Notes under the pieces: generated by a model
Seen by the model: the letters and a program-made list of their open reading frames with translations, nothing else
Database searches by the model: none
Told to the model about the DNA's origin: nothing
Source of the DNA: Inonotus obliquus
Taxonomy: Eukaryota; Basidiomycota; Agaricomycetes; Hymenochaetales; Hymenochaetaceae
Reading direction: 5' to 3'
Assembly (NCBI GenBank): GCA_032164295.1
Contig: JAJHTX010000004.1
Span: 744,001-808,000 of the forward strand
DNA: 64,000 nucleotides
In this document: positions 25,801 to 37,964 of the stretch, in pieces
Position numbering within the stretch: the stretch's first letter is position 1
Layout of the letters: each line of letters begins with the position of its first letter
Translations under genes and position numbers: made by a program

Positions 25801-27482
25801 GCCCAATCATCCTTGATGTCAGGTTTAGGTGAGGCGGCGGCAGAAGGGGGCTCGGATGTGGGAAGGTCCTCCGTTTTTACTACAGGTGACTGTACTTCAG
25901 GCGTAAGAGCTTGCACGGACGATTTATCGTCATCCTCCTTAATCTTCGGTCCTGGCTTCTTCTTGCGGCTCCCATACGCAACCTTCTTGGACTTTTCACC
26001 TTGGTTCAAGCCTTCAATCTGGACGCCAGACGCAAGGAGCGCTTGTTTTCGGAGTTCAGCTCGGCGCTGCTCTTCCTTCTGCTTGGGTGTGAGGTATCGT
26101 CCTTCTTTCTTTGCCAGTTCTCGCTTTTCCTGAGGAGCAACGCATGTTAGTAATTGATCCCGTAGAAGAGTTCATTCTTACTTTCTCTTTCTTTTTCTTC
26201 AGCGCCTTCTCTTCCTCTTTTCGCTTTGCCTCTTCTTCCAACCTTCGCTCCTCTTCCTCTATCCTCCTACGTTCCTCTTCCAATTTCCTCATTGCCTCCT
26301 CCTCTAATCGTTTCTTTTCCTCCATCATCGCCTTTAACGCGCCGATACCACCCGTCTTCTTCTTCGCAGGTGCTGGTGCAGACTCCTCGTCCTTCTTCGC
26401 TGCTTTCTTTTTCTTCTTTTTCTTGTCAGATTTGCCCCCCGTAGCAGCCGCGGCGGCACCGTCTTCATCATCCTCGTCCTCCTTGTCTTCGACAGTTGTA
26501 GCTGGAGCAGGGACATTTGAATTAGGATCTGTAGGCTCCGCTGCTTCAGCATCTCCGGTTGCAGTCGACTTCTTCGCAGCTGCTTGCACCTTTTTCTTAG
26601 CCTGTAAATTCAACTTAAGCTTGTAGTTGCGCAGAGTATAGATAGTTATTGTCCATCACCTTTTCACGTTCTTTCTTAAGCTTCTCCTTCTCCTTCTTGG
26701 AAAGTACTTTGACCTCGGGTTCGTCGGTAGGTTCGTCACCCTCGGGGTTTTCTACGTCCGCCAATGATTCCACAGGTTTGGCTGGGTGTAACGGTAATCA
26801 TCAAACTTGATAATTAAACTGGTCCGAACTCACGCTGATCGTTCTCCTTCTCTTCTCCATCGTCCTTGCCCTTTTTGCTCTTCTTGTCCTTCTTCTTCTT
26901 TCCACCTTTCTCCTTTACAGGGCACCATTCTTCGTCGGCCAGATCATCAGCAGTCATCGTCTCAGGCTTTGAAGGTGCGCTGATGTCACCTCTCGCGGCA
27001 GCGGCTTCTGTATCGGATCCTTCCCCCGGTCGGAGGCCATCCGCAAAGGATACAGAAGTGGGTTCGTCTGCTTCCGCGAGAGCGCCGACGCCAGCTCCCT
27101 TCGCCCTTTTCTTGTCCTTCTTTCCTTTCTTTGTTGATGCTTGGATAGCTGCCTGTAGTCGCACGTAAGCAATGTCACTGAGGAAGGAGGAATGCAGACT
27201 CACCATCAAACCGCCGAAATCCTCTTCATCTTCCATCCCGACATCACTTGGGTCAACGCCCAAGGACGCGAAAGTGCTGAAGGTCCCCTTTCTTGTGGGA
27301 GCTTCAGTGCTCTCTGGTTCATCAGCGGCATCCACAACATTATTTCCCGCTACAGATTCGCCCGCCTGCGCCCTGAAGCATCTTTCGAATCGATGGAACA
27401 AACCATTTCAATGAGTCGTCGCTTACCAGTATTCATCGTCATCCTGCTTCTTTCCTTTCTTTCCCTTGTTCTTGGGTGCCAT
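22876..27482 (-). CDS. FUN12: Translation initiation factor eIF5B (IF2 homologue)
   Basis: GTPase that joins ribosomal subunits at the end of initiation. The N-terminal third is a charged Lys/Glu/Asp-rich extension ([19 protein letters not shown], then coiled Glu-Arg stretches), as in all eukaryotic eIF5B. The G domain starts [20 protein letters not shown] (G1), with DTPGHESF (G3) and [12 protein letters not shown] (G4, rebuilt across an intron). Domain II has [20 protein letters not shown], domain [22 protein letters not shown], and domain [21 protein letters not shown] with the C-terminal helix region. The last intron (GTCAGT donor) gives a C-terminus ending LKPKLGIP and a stop at 22876-22878, a better end than read-through of that intron. 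Long open frames on the opposite strand over the repetitive N-terminus are shadows. Confidence 0.93.
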
Positions 27483-27718
27483 TATTGATAAATAGTATGT
27501 GTCTTGGGATGAATTGTTGGTTGCAGGAAAGCGAGTGGATGTCGTGGCGAACGACGAGGTGCAGGGTGATGCTTACTGGACGTATGCATATTCTTGCACG
27601 GCACGGCATCCGGCACGGAAATAGGCCGAACCTGCTCTTTTCGGCAAACTTTGCCGATCATGTATGTACACAAATATTCGACCTCGAGGCGAGTTCGACC
27701 TGGAATCTGCTTTCGACC

Positions 27719-29950
27719 ATGTCTACTTCAAATCTAAACAACGAGATACGTCGATTGCGAGATGAGAACGCGAGGCTGAAAATCATAAATCAGCGTCTGG
27801 AGTTCGAAAAGACACAGCAAAATCAGAAACTCGAGGCAGCAGTGGCCGAGCGTAAGCTGCTTGAAGATCAAGTCCACGTTTTGTTCCAACAAATTGCAAC
27901 CAGTCCTGGGGCACAAGCTGGAGACGAAACTGGAGACGCTTTCGACGTATCAAATCATTCTGACGCGAAAATTGAGGTGGGCCGGTACAGACTAGTACGA
28001 TAACTGCTCATCCTCTCGTTCGAAGGCTACTAGTGCTGGCCAACTTTCATCAGACAATGGGAATACACTCAACGATAGCAGAACGGACGATAGCTCGGAG
28101 GTATACACTTTCTCTGAGTTATTGGCTGCTGCTCTCGTGCCGAGCGGGTGACATCGACGACGCTAATCTTATCCTAGAAAACAATCGTGACGAAAAATAT
28201 CCCTCAAAATTCTCTAAGTCCAAAGAGGAAAGTGCGTCGCGTGTCAGAAGTGAGTTGGATCTCCTTGTCCATCTTGATCATAGGTTAATCTTACCATCTT
28301 GCAAGGCTCATCCAACGTCCCAAACCAAGGACTGTATCGTTATCGAGGATAGCGATGGCGAGAATCATTTTAATAAGCGAAAGAAAACAGCTGCATCATC
28401 TTGGTCTGGAAATGCTCCTTTATCCTCGAGCTCTGCAACTGTGACAAATGTGATCACAGATCCTTCTCAAATAGTCATGTTTGGGATAGATGTTCCTCTG
28501 CAGGTACCAGCGGAGATCTCAAGAACCCACGGCGCAATGCTAATGGTAGAGATGCCATGATACTTCACCCCCTCACCCGTTGACAACGCTTCCGTTTCTA
28601 TAGGGTGCAGATATCCAAACTCAGGACGCGATGTATACTGACGGAGATCATGCGTCAGAAGACGTCGATGAACTTTTTGAGGATGAGGATGGCCTTGACC
28701 ATGGGAACAATATGGAGGGTTGGAATGGCGACGAAGTAACTAGGGAGATTTCGGGTTATCGACCGAATGGACCTCGTGTAAAGCAAACGGCCCGCAAGTC
28801 CACTGGAGGACGTCCACCCAGTTGGCTTTCCGGTCGTAGCTCATCGCAAGACGAAGGTGGTTCAATTGGTTATAAACGAGGGAAATGCTTGCTTATTAGA
28901 TCTTTTCCAGATGATTCGGATCATGAAAAGGCTTCATTCCTTGGACGACTTACCTCCGTACGATGACTTTCTAACTATTCTTCTCACTCATGCTTATGCT
29001 TTTCCTCCTAGCGAACCCGATACGTAGCCAAGCCTCGGGGAGATGCTTTTCTTCTTGACTCGGATTCACTCTACGCTCGTCTTCGTCACCTAGGGAGTCC
29101 AGTATTCCCAATCACCTCATCACCGGTCCTAACATCACAAGATGTTAGAATGGAAGTTGTTATCGAAAAGTTCGGCGGTTCAAAGGACGGCCTCATCCAA
29201 AGGCCTCAATCATCTTTCATTCGCGCTCACGGCTATACCCACTTCTTATGTCCAACACTTGACACGAACCCACACGTACCTCAAGTACCAGGTGCACATG
29301 GTCTAATATTCCGCTGTGAGTTGGAAAATGGAATTGTCGATAATGAAGAAGAACGTAAAGCCCGAGGAGCTCCACCTCACAAGGTGATCGTCGGGCTTTC
29401 TCCCGGACAATGGTTATATATGGGAGAATACGAATTTGAAAGAAGTGAACCTTTGAGTCCCGCCCAATGGTCATCGCTTTCTAGAAAAGTGAGTCTGTGA
29501 TGGTGAATGTAACTCGCCTTGCCATTGTTGATCCTACTTCATCCCAGTCTCGCGATGCATGGGTAAAGTCGATCCATACCAGCAAAACGGGTGTCAAAGC
29601 AGAGACAAGAGCTGCCATTGCGTTTCGAAAACACCATAAGCGCTCTCCAACTCCTTCAGAAAGGGCAGCTTTACTTAAAAATAGGGGTAAAATCTGGGAA
29701 AGCGTGACAATAGCAGATATACTATTTGCTTATTTCAACGGAGCGGAGGTTAGTATTGATTTATGCTGGTATCATGGGCTAATGAATCCTACCTGACATT
29801 CATCAGAAAATCGTACCTTGGGTGATGAAATGCGTTGGTTACGATGAAGATTTTCAGGGAAAGCTTCTCGATGACGAGACTTATCGAGGTGCTACGAATG
29901 GGAACGGGACGGAATCGAACCTGAGGAGAAGGAAGGGGGACGAAGTGTAG
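27719..29950 (+). CDS. Coiled-coil plus DUF6697-like domain protein, copy 1
   Basis: Function unknown. The N-terminal coiled coil (residues about 5-60: RRLRDENARLKIINQRLE...LLEDQVHVLFQQ) is followed by a long acidic/Ser-rich disordered middle, including DCIVIEDSDGE, a SUMO-interaction-like motif that may be fortuitous. The C-terminal domain has KFGGSKDGLIQRP, HGYTHFLCPTLDTNPHVPQV, PGAHGLIF, KVIVGLSPGQWLYMGEYEFE, DAWVKSIHTSK and, after the last intron, VPWVMKCVGYDEDFQGKLL. The tail ends RRRKGDEV at 29948-29950. The paralogue at 30352-32207 has the same order of parts on the opposite strand. From memory the domain resembles the agaricomycete DUF6697; that name needs a Pfam search. Exons in the middle part are provisional. 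Confidence 0.78.
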
Positions 29951-30351
29951 AAATGTACTTTCTTTTGAGAGCTTATCGTGTTATTGCTATCGAGACGATA
30001 CCTGTCAATGGGATACCTGGCGACACGTATTGTGTATATATGTAGCAAGATCTGTACGATTACTCAGTATGATAGTGAATGCTTTGCTGTGGTTCTGAAT
30101 TATAGACAATTGGAAGCACCGTTCTGGCGTGAATAGTGTGCGGAATGTTTTTCGTATCACGAAATGCAAGATGTAGCATTCGATTATGGCGTGGTCATCG
30201 TTTTGTACAATATCCATTTGCAACTCAATATATACTGTAGCTAGCTCTGCACAGATACATGATACTACAAGATATCCAGTGATACAAGAAGCGCACTTCA
30301 TGGGGGACGTGCATGCACTCAATGTATTCTCGCTCTAAAGACAGAACTTCA
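29951..30351. other. Short region between convergent paralogues
   Basis: About 400 bp separating the two stop codons. Contains 3' UTRs only; the small open frame on the minus strand is not supported. Confidence 0.5.
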
Positions 30352-32207
30352 CTAAAGCGAATCTAGGTCAAACTTCATTTTCTTCGAACTAGAGCCTGTG
30401 CCATTGCCCGTGGAAGCCCTCTTGGGTCCTCGTCTGTACGTCTCGTCGTCGAGAAGCCTTTCCTGGAATTCTTCGTCGTAACCGACACATATCATCACCC
30501 AAGGAACGGCTTTCTAACGAGGTCAAGGTCCCATTGGTCAGCAACGTGGTAATTCTAGGAATAAAGTGTATGAAATGATGCCCACTTCCTCTCCACTAGC
30601 ATAAGCTGCCATTACGTCCGCTTTCTTCACGTTTTGCCATACTTCTCCCTTCCATTTCACCAAATCCTTGATTTCATCGCCTGATGGTTCACGGTTCAAT
30701 TCCTTCCTCAGAGCGATGGAAGCCCTCGTCTCGGCTTGAATTGCATTTTTTCCCGCAAGGATCATCCTGGCCCATGAATCGCGAACCTGTAAATAGCTAA
30801 TAAACATGTAAGCCAAATGGAAAGTCATTGTTTGCTTACTTTCCATGAAGATGATGACCACTGATCTGAACTCAACGGTTCGCCTCTTTCAAGCTCGTAG
30901 TCGCCCATATAAACCCACTGATCAGGAGCAAGTCCAACGATCACTTTGTGTGGCGGGGCTCCTAAAACCTTCCGTTCTTCTTCGTTATCGACGATGCCAT
31001 CCTCTAATCCACAGCGGAGTATCAAACCGTGTGTACCAGGTGTCTGAGGTGCGTGTGGATGAACCTCTAGCTTAGGGCAGAGGAAATGTGTATAGCCGTG
31101 AACGCGAATAGCTGAGTCCGCAGGTCGTTGGATGAGTCCCCCGACATTGCCACCAAACTTGCGAGAAATCGTTTCCTTTGTGACGTGTCGTGATATCAAT
31201 GTTGACATTGTATCAACAGGATAGCTTGGGCTCAGGTGACCGAGAAGTTCATATAGCAAGTCCTCGCTGAGCGTCATGGCTGTGTGGCTCACTTTCACTA
31301 TTTGTCTCTGAGAATATAGACGAGAATGTTAGAAACGTGAGCAAAGTGTTAATGAGAGCGCGCGAAGATGAACGTACAAATGCCAATTCCCGCAGAAATG
31401 CTGCTTTCGATACGGAATGGTCTATAAAAACATCCATAACTGAGCAGGAAAGTAGATTAAACCAGCTGCAGCTAACCACTTGTCTCTTGTCTAACTGAAG
31501 ACAGATACTGCACCTCGTGTGTTGCGACAGTGTCACCAACTTCTGGAACATCTGGAGTTTTAGCGTGAACGAACTGTTCCTTATCGATACGCATGAAATC
31601 CGTAGGTGCCAATGGCTCATCCTATGACATGAATCAAGATGGCACTGGTTAGCTGATGACCACAAAAATCGGCATTACTTACCTCAACAATCTGTGCCTG
31701 TCGTTGAGCGGGGGACAATGTCCGTGGAGTACTGATAGAAGTAGCGACACTCTTTGAAGAAGTCAATAACTTGAAGCAAACAGTTATGTATGAATAGGAA
31801 TGAGCTGGGGAACATTATACGTACCTCGGAAATCGAGTCTACTCTGTCATCACTGATCATAGGACAACCACCTTCTGGCAATCGCTCTGCAACCTGAGTA
31901 TAAAAGATCAAAGACATCCAGTTTCAGCAGTCTATATAACACTTACACCGCCCTTCACATCCTCACCAACGGGAGAGACGTGACATTCATCCTTAACCAA
32001 TTCATGCCCAGTACTATTCGTCCCTTCAGCATCAGCCTGTTGAAACAAAACGAGGAGCTGTCCTTCAAGTAACTTCCTTGCATTCTCAACGGCCTCGAGT
32101 TTCTGGTTCTGTTGAACTTTCTCAAACTCGAGACGTTGGTTTATTGATTTGAGTCTCGAAACTTCGTTTCTGAGTCGACATAGCTCAGCATTGAGTGCAT
32201 CTGACAT
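30352..32207 (-). CDS. Coiled-coil plus DUF6697-like domain protein, copy 2
   Basis: Paralogue of the gene at 27719-29950. The N-terminal coiled coil CRLRNEVSRLKSINQRLE...LLEGQLLVLFQQ aligns residue by residue with copy 1 (shared INQRLEFEK and QQNQKLEA). The middle is acidic and poorly conserved, with several introns. The domain has KFGGNVGGLIQRP, HGYTHFLCPKLEVHPHAPQT, PGTHGLIL, KVIVGLAPDQWVYMGDYELE, DSWARMILAGKNAIQAE and a last exon with VPWVMICVGYDEEFQERLL, ending KKMKFDLDSL at 30352-30354. The ATG at 32207-32205 was chosen because it starts the coiled coil exactly where copy 1 does. Duplication is old enough for clear divergence but order and exon phases look kept. Confidence 0.78.
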
Positions 32208-33289
32208 GACGACGACAGTAATATAGTAGTTCTGAATGGTGTACGGTGGAGGGAAGGGCAACCAGATCTGGCACTTTCCATTGCGATTATAGATGCAGCG
32301 TGGTCTGTAGAGTTAGCGTTCATGATGGTCAAGAGCAGCCGTTCGTTCAATTTATTTTGGTGATCATGATCGTGGGAAATTATCTCATCGCAACGCCATT
32401 AGTATTGACCCTCCTCTGATCCGGAAAACGACTGTAGATTTAACGCGTTCATGCACTAATTTGCAAGCATCTGAACGATTCGAGAAACACGACCATGCGC
32501 TCCACTCTCGTCTTCATTGTCCTTCGAAGTAAATGCTATATCCTCGACATCGCGCGCAGTTGCTTCCAAGATACAGTATATGTACAAGGCCGTACAGACG
32601 TGGTAATAGATGGGCTCTGAGGAGGAACTGAAGTCTGTGCTTCGTGGCTCTTTACAGCCATGCTCCTCCCATTCATGTTGCTTTAGTGCTCGACCCCCGT
32701 GGTCAGAGCGTGTTTCCGCGTTATTTTGGGATCAATTTTGGACATCGCCTTCTGTTCTATCTGGAGAATCAACGCCCCTACTGAGAAGGCGTTTGATCAA
32801 CAAATGCGTAAGGCGGTGAAAGGAAGAGCTCACAGAGGGATGTAGGACGGTGTTCAACTCACCATCCCCATCATTGCCAACCACTATCTCCTGGAAGGTG
32901 CGTCTCTGTGATTCTCGTTTCCTCTGTTGAAGCTCTTATTTTCGTCGTAGTCCTTCGAGCGAGGTGACAGCGAATAACAATAACTCCCGTCGTGGAATGA
33001 AACTCTCACTTTGTTATATATAACCCAGCGACATGCTTCCCATCAGACCTGACTGTATGTGGTGCAGCTCGGATATGGACGTTTTGCAAGAAAATGGCCT
33101 CACAATAAAACTAAAGCGAATATTACCTTCAGATGGATGCATAGGGATTGCAGCGGTGGAATCAGGAGTACCTCTGCAAGACACTGAGGAAGAAAGTAAT
33201 TCATGATTCCGCCGTTCGTCCCGTGTGATTAGGCTTCGCTATATCTTTAGTCAGTACTAGTAGTAATAGAACTCTGCGCACCTCACAGC
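32208..33289. other. Gene-poor stretch upstream of NLR-like fragment
   Basis: About 1.1 kb. Short frames at 32610-32819 and around 33030-33207 (the latter 58 codons, with LKRILPSDGCIGIAAVESG) have no partner exons that splice in frame to the next fragment. May be decayed 5' exons of the locus that follows. Confidence 0.4.
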
Positions 33290-33930
33290 ACCCGTGCTTC
33301 ATCGGAAGCAAATGCCGCGCGTCTAAAATCGGCGAATAGGAGGCGAAGAGTTGAAGCAGACATGACATCGATTGGGAGGGACATTGGGCAACTCTCGTTC
33401 GCGAGCTCGTCTGTTACACAAGGAATAGTAACGATTGGTCAGGCAGCAGACCAGGTAAACAGCCAGGGGAACCTACTTCGGTCTCTGCGGTCTCTGCTCG
33501 GAAAGGTGCAGGTGTCCAAGGAGCTCGTCGACAAAGTTGCAGGAGTAAGCTCAAAGACCTGCAAGATGCATTGCTTTGAACTGACTTATTGTATGCTTGT
33601 CAGGTGCACCCAAACTCGAATGCAGCGTGGCAGGACATCAAATCCCTTTACGAGGTACGTCTAACCAACGTGCTGCGACTCCCGAATTGGTGCTCACTGG
33701 CGATACATAGGCTATCCAAGGGCAGATTCAGACCGATCAGATGGGTATTGAACTCGTATGCTTTGTGGACTCGGACATACGTATTCAACGATGTCAACCA
33801 AATGGACTCCTTCCGAGACAAGATCGGATCCTTGCAGGCAAGAATCAATGATCCCTTACAGCAGACCGTCGCATACTGCTTCTTCATCCGCCAATATACC
33901 CACCCTGGACTCGTCAGTAAGTGGATCCTG
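33290..33930 (+). pseudogene. Decayed NLR/STAND N-terminal-like domain
   Basis: Reading frames from about 33296 give a Ser/Arg leader (RASSEANAARLKSANRRR), then GQAADQVNSQGNLLRSLRSL and LGKVQVSKELVDKVAGVHPN, then (after introns with good GT/AG ends) AAWQDIKSLYEAIQGQIQTD and, in a different frame, NDVNQMDSFRDKIGSLQ and DPLQQTVAYCFFIRQYTHPG. This order resembles the helical N-terminal domain found before NACHT in many basidiomycete NLR-like proteins (typically ...HPYAKxAW..., ...QQTxECAxFI...). No NACHT P-loop or repeats follow. The change of frame near 33745-33760 has no adequate intron, so I read the locus as a frameshifted remnant. A short active gene with an unseen intron is the alternative. 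Confidence 0.45.
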
Positions 33931-34470
33931 TGCATGTGCCAGGTGCTGTAGGAAACTTATGTGAAGGCCCATTTGACAGGGAAATTGTGGATACAGTCTT
34001 GTGGACATGTGAAGAGGTTAAATTAATGTGTGAGTGGTTTCCGCCAGCCTCGCACATTGTGGCTGATTTCGCACCAGTCTTGCGGGACGAACTAGCTTCC
34101 TGCGCCATGGACACCTCGAATCAACTCAACATCTCCCTGGCAAATGTGAATCTCACGAGTTTTTTTGGGAATGTAGGAAATTATCATGAAACCGCGCCGC
34201 GTTCCTTTTTGTGTGTGTCGTGGTCTTCAAGAATCACCATGCGAATAGTCAGTCTCTTGATCTCACCTATCAATGGCTAATTCTACTTTCTATATTATCG
34301 CACCCCATGTTCAGAGAACATTTGCAATTCGGACTGCGGAAACTTGGTGTATTAAACCGTCAAGTGTCGCGGATGCTTTTGACTTTGTAGCGTTTCAGTA
34401 CACAGCAAGGGCGATTGAACTACTTGGACGCTTTGGATATCCGAGACATTTGCCTCCACCTCTCACATAG
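33931..34470 (+). other. Unrecognised coding-like fragments
   Basis: Open stretches such as FDREIVDTVLWTCEEVKLM (frame of 33921-34280) and KPSSVADAFDFVAFQYTARA with ELLGRFGYPRHLPPPLT before a stop at 34468-34470 look protein-like in composition and could be spliced together. No family was recognised. They may be the 3' part of the decayed locus just upstream or a separate small gene. Confidence 0.3.
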
Positions 34471-34533
34471 CTTCGGGCAACCACAGTTAAAGAGTACTAA
34501 TAAAAAATGATAGCATTAACCTGCTTCTTAATC

Positions 34534-34989
34534 ATGAAGCTCTTGTCTTTCTACTGTCTCGCAGCACCTCTCACTTTCCTATACTTCATACAACAAGTCA
34601 CCGGCAAACCCATTCCCGCTATGGATGCAAACCCAAACTTACGGAATATCCCCGGATGTGACATGATTGCATTCCTGCTCAATGAGCAATGCCGGGAGCA
34701 GGTTCAAAGCACTCCTACTAAGGGCGAAATTTGGATTTCCTTCTATCCTTCCTTGGTTGTTTGAGCGATTTGCACTTGTTGTGTTGTTTTTACATGATCA
34801 CGATGGGTTTAGTCTCATACATACTCTTCCTTTCCTTTGACTCCAACAGTCGTGTCTTTGGCACACACCGCTTCGCCAGGCCTTGGGTGCTACTACTGCA
34901 CGAGTGGATCCAAGGACGCGGATTACGTCTTCAACACACACACCACATTCTTTTCACTTTTCATATATGGAACCTATCGTGAAGCATGA
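34534..34989 (+). CDS. Possible small secreted protein
   Basis: Exon 1 starts MKLLSFYCLAAPLTFLYFIQ, a plausible signal peptide, then GKPIPAMDANPNLRNIPGCD and LLNEQCREQVQS. A second open stretch after a pyrimidine-rich acceptor (CAACAG, 34845-34850) encodes HTASPGLGCYYCTSGSKDAD and FIYGTYREA before a stop at 34987-34989. Together that makes a protein of roughly 110 residues with four Cys in the mature part, the form of many fungal small secreted proteins. I could not fix the donor site, so the join is unproven. No family recognised. Confidence 0.4.
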
Positions 34990-36039
34990 AGATTGGCTGA
35001 GTTTCTCACTCACGAACTCACGAATAGGTCAAACAAACTGACAAATTAACGATAAATACTCTATCTATTGTAAATTTCTACTATCATTCTTACCTTTCGG
35101 ACCTTTCGCACCAATTAATTTCATCTTCTTATTCCTATTTACTGCCCACACTCAACATGTCAATTTACCTCTCTCCATTTCTTAGTTGTACGACCAATTT
35201 TAATCTCAGAATAGTTCAGAGAAACGCATGTCTCGAGCGTGCGGTTCAAAGTATTTTTCTCAAATCAGGGTGTAGCAAGAAATTGGATGATACTACTTCG
35301 CAGGGTTTTGTACCCAGATCTTTAATCTAATGGCAGCGGTCAACCCACTGCTTCTGATGCCGAAAAAGTAGAGTTGGACTTATAAGCACCGAAAAAAAGG
35401 CGAATGGAATTCTTATCACAATCGGGGATACGAATAAGTACCAATAAATACGTAGGGTTCCGAATTCGGACGAGTTTGTATCAAGACAACCCACTCCTCC
35501 GTCCTGACTTTTCAACACTCACTCTATTAAAGCGTGGAGGAGGGATGCTAGAGTCGATTATTGGTGAGGTTAACAGCGCACTGAATAAGTATAAAGATGA
35601 TTACTTTGGTGTGTACCAATGATTTTTTAGGAAATTGAATCAACCGAAAAGCAACAAGGTTGCATGTAATGGAGTACTTGTCGAATTATCAAAGGATTAT
35701 TTTGATAAATATTGATCAGACCTGACTGTATTCCGCTCCTTCTCACTCTGCGCGAGCTCTATCTCAAGCACCTTTGTTGTTGTGCATCGCGTGCCGGCTT
35801 TCTTTGGCTTTGGAATATGAACCTTCTTTCTTTATTAGGTAATTGAGTCGATTGCGTAATCAAAAACTTAGGGTAGGCCGTTTGGTGACGAGGAAGACAA
35901 ATTCACAAATGGCTGCGGCCACCCCCTGCTTCACTCCCGCCCAACAACAGCGAAACCTACAAACAACTTGATATCTTTGCTCTTTTTCATCCTCCTAACG
36001 ACTCTGCATTATCGGACGACGCGTTGACAGCTCTACAAG
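34990..36039. other. Gene-poor intergenic region, about 1 kb
   Basis: AT-rich, with short frames only (for example 35404-35622) and no splice logic or known motif. The last 150 bp should carry the CDT1 promoter. Confidence 0.5.
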
Positions 36040-37964
36040 ATGCCGGAGCTTTACACCGTGCTGCGCGTCACCCCTCGTAAGAAGCGTGTATACAATAGTG
36101 ATGATGAGAGCGACGTGTTGACTCCAAAGAAGATGCGTGCAGCGTGAGTGATTCAATGACTGATGGGGATCTTGATAAAATGTGCTGAATGTGTTGCTAG
36201 GGCACCCACACCTCCTGCCACTCCCAAGAAGCCTGTATCTACCACTTCTCTGCCTCTTCCGGAGCATTTGTCGCGCTTGCAGTCGTTGCAAAGCTCATTA
36301 CATCATGCACTATCACATTCTCTTGCTACGGCTGCTGTTTGCCCTACTTCAGAAACAGGGATCGTCCCGAATGTATTGAATAATCACACGTTGACTTCCG
36401 CAAGAGGCCTCAGTCGAACATGTGCACTGGACGATATTAAGAGGCTCTGTTGGCTTTGGGAGTGGGATGGGAAGGCTCTACCTTCTGATGAGGACGAGGA
36501 TGATGATAATCCATTCCTTGAGAAACCAGAGAAGCCATCGGAACAGTCTAAGCAATGGAAACGGGGCGGGAATGGACTAGTGATTACGCCAACCACTCAT
36601 TTGCAGAAGTTGGGTGGAAAGCGCGTTCCGGCGTATGGTATCGGTATTGAGGTGGAGATGGATATTGATAAACAGATGTCCGGTGGTATGGCGGCTGTGG
36701 CTCGATGGACTGCAGATGGCGATCAGAGGATGAAAGCTCTGACCAAAAAACTCTATCGATGGGTTGAGGTCAGTCCAGTAAAACCGTATCCAATTGATAC
36801 TTTGCTGAAGTTCAGTATCGTAGTTGCACCCCAAAGGTGCTAAAGTCACGAATATTCCCCTCGCAGATCTCCCCCCACTTGCTCTGGCGGCACCGAAACA
36901 ATCCGCATTAACACAACGCCTGGCTTCTCTTTCTCCCAAATCACCCAAATCAGCGACACTTTCCCGATCGAATGTCCGTCCCGAGTGTCCTCCTTCACCT
37001 ACTCGCAGCTCCCCGACAAAACCGAGGATTATTGCGGGAAAGAGCACACCGCGAGAGTTTGCCATTCCTTTCCCGATCACCCCGAAATCTCTTCCTCGAC
37101 AGAAACCAGAAGCGAAATCCAATTTTTCCGATATTCCATTCCCTCGAACTCCGTCGACGTCTCGGATATCAGATAAAGCCCCGGTTACACCTAGTACACC
37201 GCGAACACCGGCCGCGTCAGACGGGTCAAGTCATTCAAGACCTGAGACGCCTGTGCATCAAATAGGAAAGAATGCTGCTACTGCGCCGGAGACTCCGACT
37301 ACATCTCGTCGAGCTGCTTTATATGAACGTATCCGTAAGAAATCTGAATCTACTGTACCGGCTACGCCATCGAGAGCTCGAATAGCTCGTGCGACTAGTA
37401 TGTCAAGAGATCAAATTATGAAGCTTGGTCAGGAGGAGATGCGTCGGCGGTGTCTTCTTGGACGACTTAGTGGAGTGGCAGAAAGTGTTTGGATGTATGT
37501 ATTCTTGGTCACAATCAAGGTGCCTCCCTCAGATACTGATAATTTCTAATTTTAGGTTCTTTACTTCTCCGACGAATACTACGTCTCTTACAGCGACACC
37601 ACGAAAACGACGATCACAACCAAGTGATGAAGTCGCACAAGCAATCGTTAAATCTTCGCCCGTACCGATCTCTATAGCAGAAGCGCACGAATCTATCGAT
37701 TTACTTATCTCGTTATGTCCTTTCTTTGTCAAAAAAATAAGTGTTGGTGGGGAAGAGTGGCTTGAGATGCCAGCTTCTGCTGTTGGTACTACTGGTACTG
37801 ATATTTCCGGGATACAGCCGAGTACATCTACACCTTCTAGTCCAGGACGAAGGAATAGTGATGAGGAGATCAAGGCGTTTAGTCCGAAACGAGTGAAAAG
37901 GGATGTGGGTGGGCTGAGACAGGTTAGGGAGAGGATTAAACGTGAATTGGAGGCTTCTGATTGA
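36040..37964 (+). CDS. CDT1: DNA replication licensing factor CDT1
   Basis: Loads the MCM helicase at origins in G1. [19 protein letters not shown] leads to a short basic region; [20 protein letters not shown] and [20 protein letters not shown] form the first winged-helix (geminin-binding-like) region. A long Ser/Pro/Thr-rich linker follows (many SP/TP sites, possible CDK targets, around 36890-37300). The C-terminal winged helix, which contacts MCM, is seen as [34 protein letters not shown] and [20 protein letters not shown]. Four exons: introns follow KKMRAA, the KKLYRWVE region, and AESVWM. Stop at 37962-37964. Fungal CDT1 is poorly conserved, so the call rests on the order of the two winged-helix blocks. 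Confidence 0.8.

Noticed and set aside
25531..26133. 200-codon open frame on the plus strand
   Set aside because: Antisense to the low-complexity N-terminal exons of eIF5B; Ser/Phe-rich composition is the mirror of Glu/Lys/Asp codons.
26111..26626. 171-codon open frame on the plus strand, Phe/Ser-rich
   Set aside because: Mirror of the Lys/Glu coiled stretch of eIF5B; looks membrane-like only because of that.
36577..37122. 181-codon minus-strand frame
   Set aside because: Antisense to CDT1 exons and their Pro/Ser linker; no family motif.
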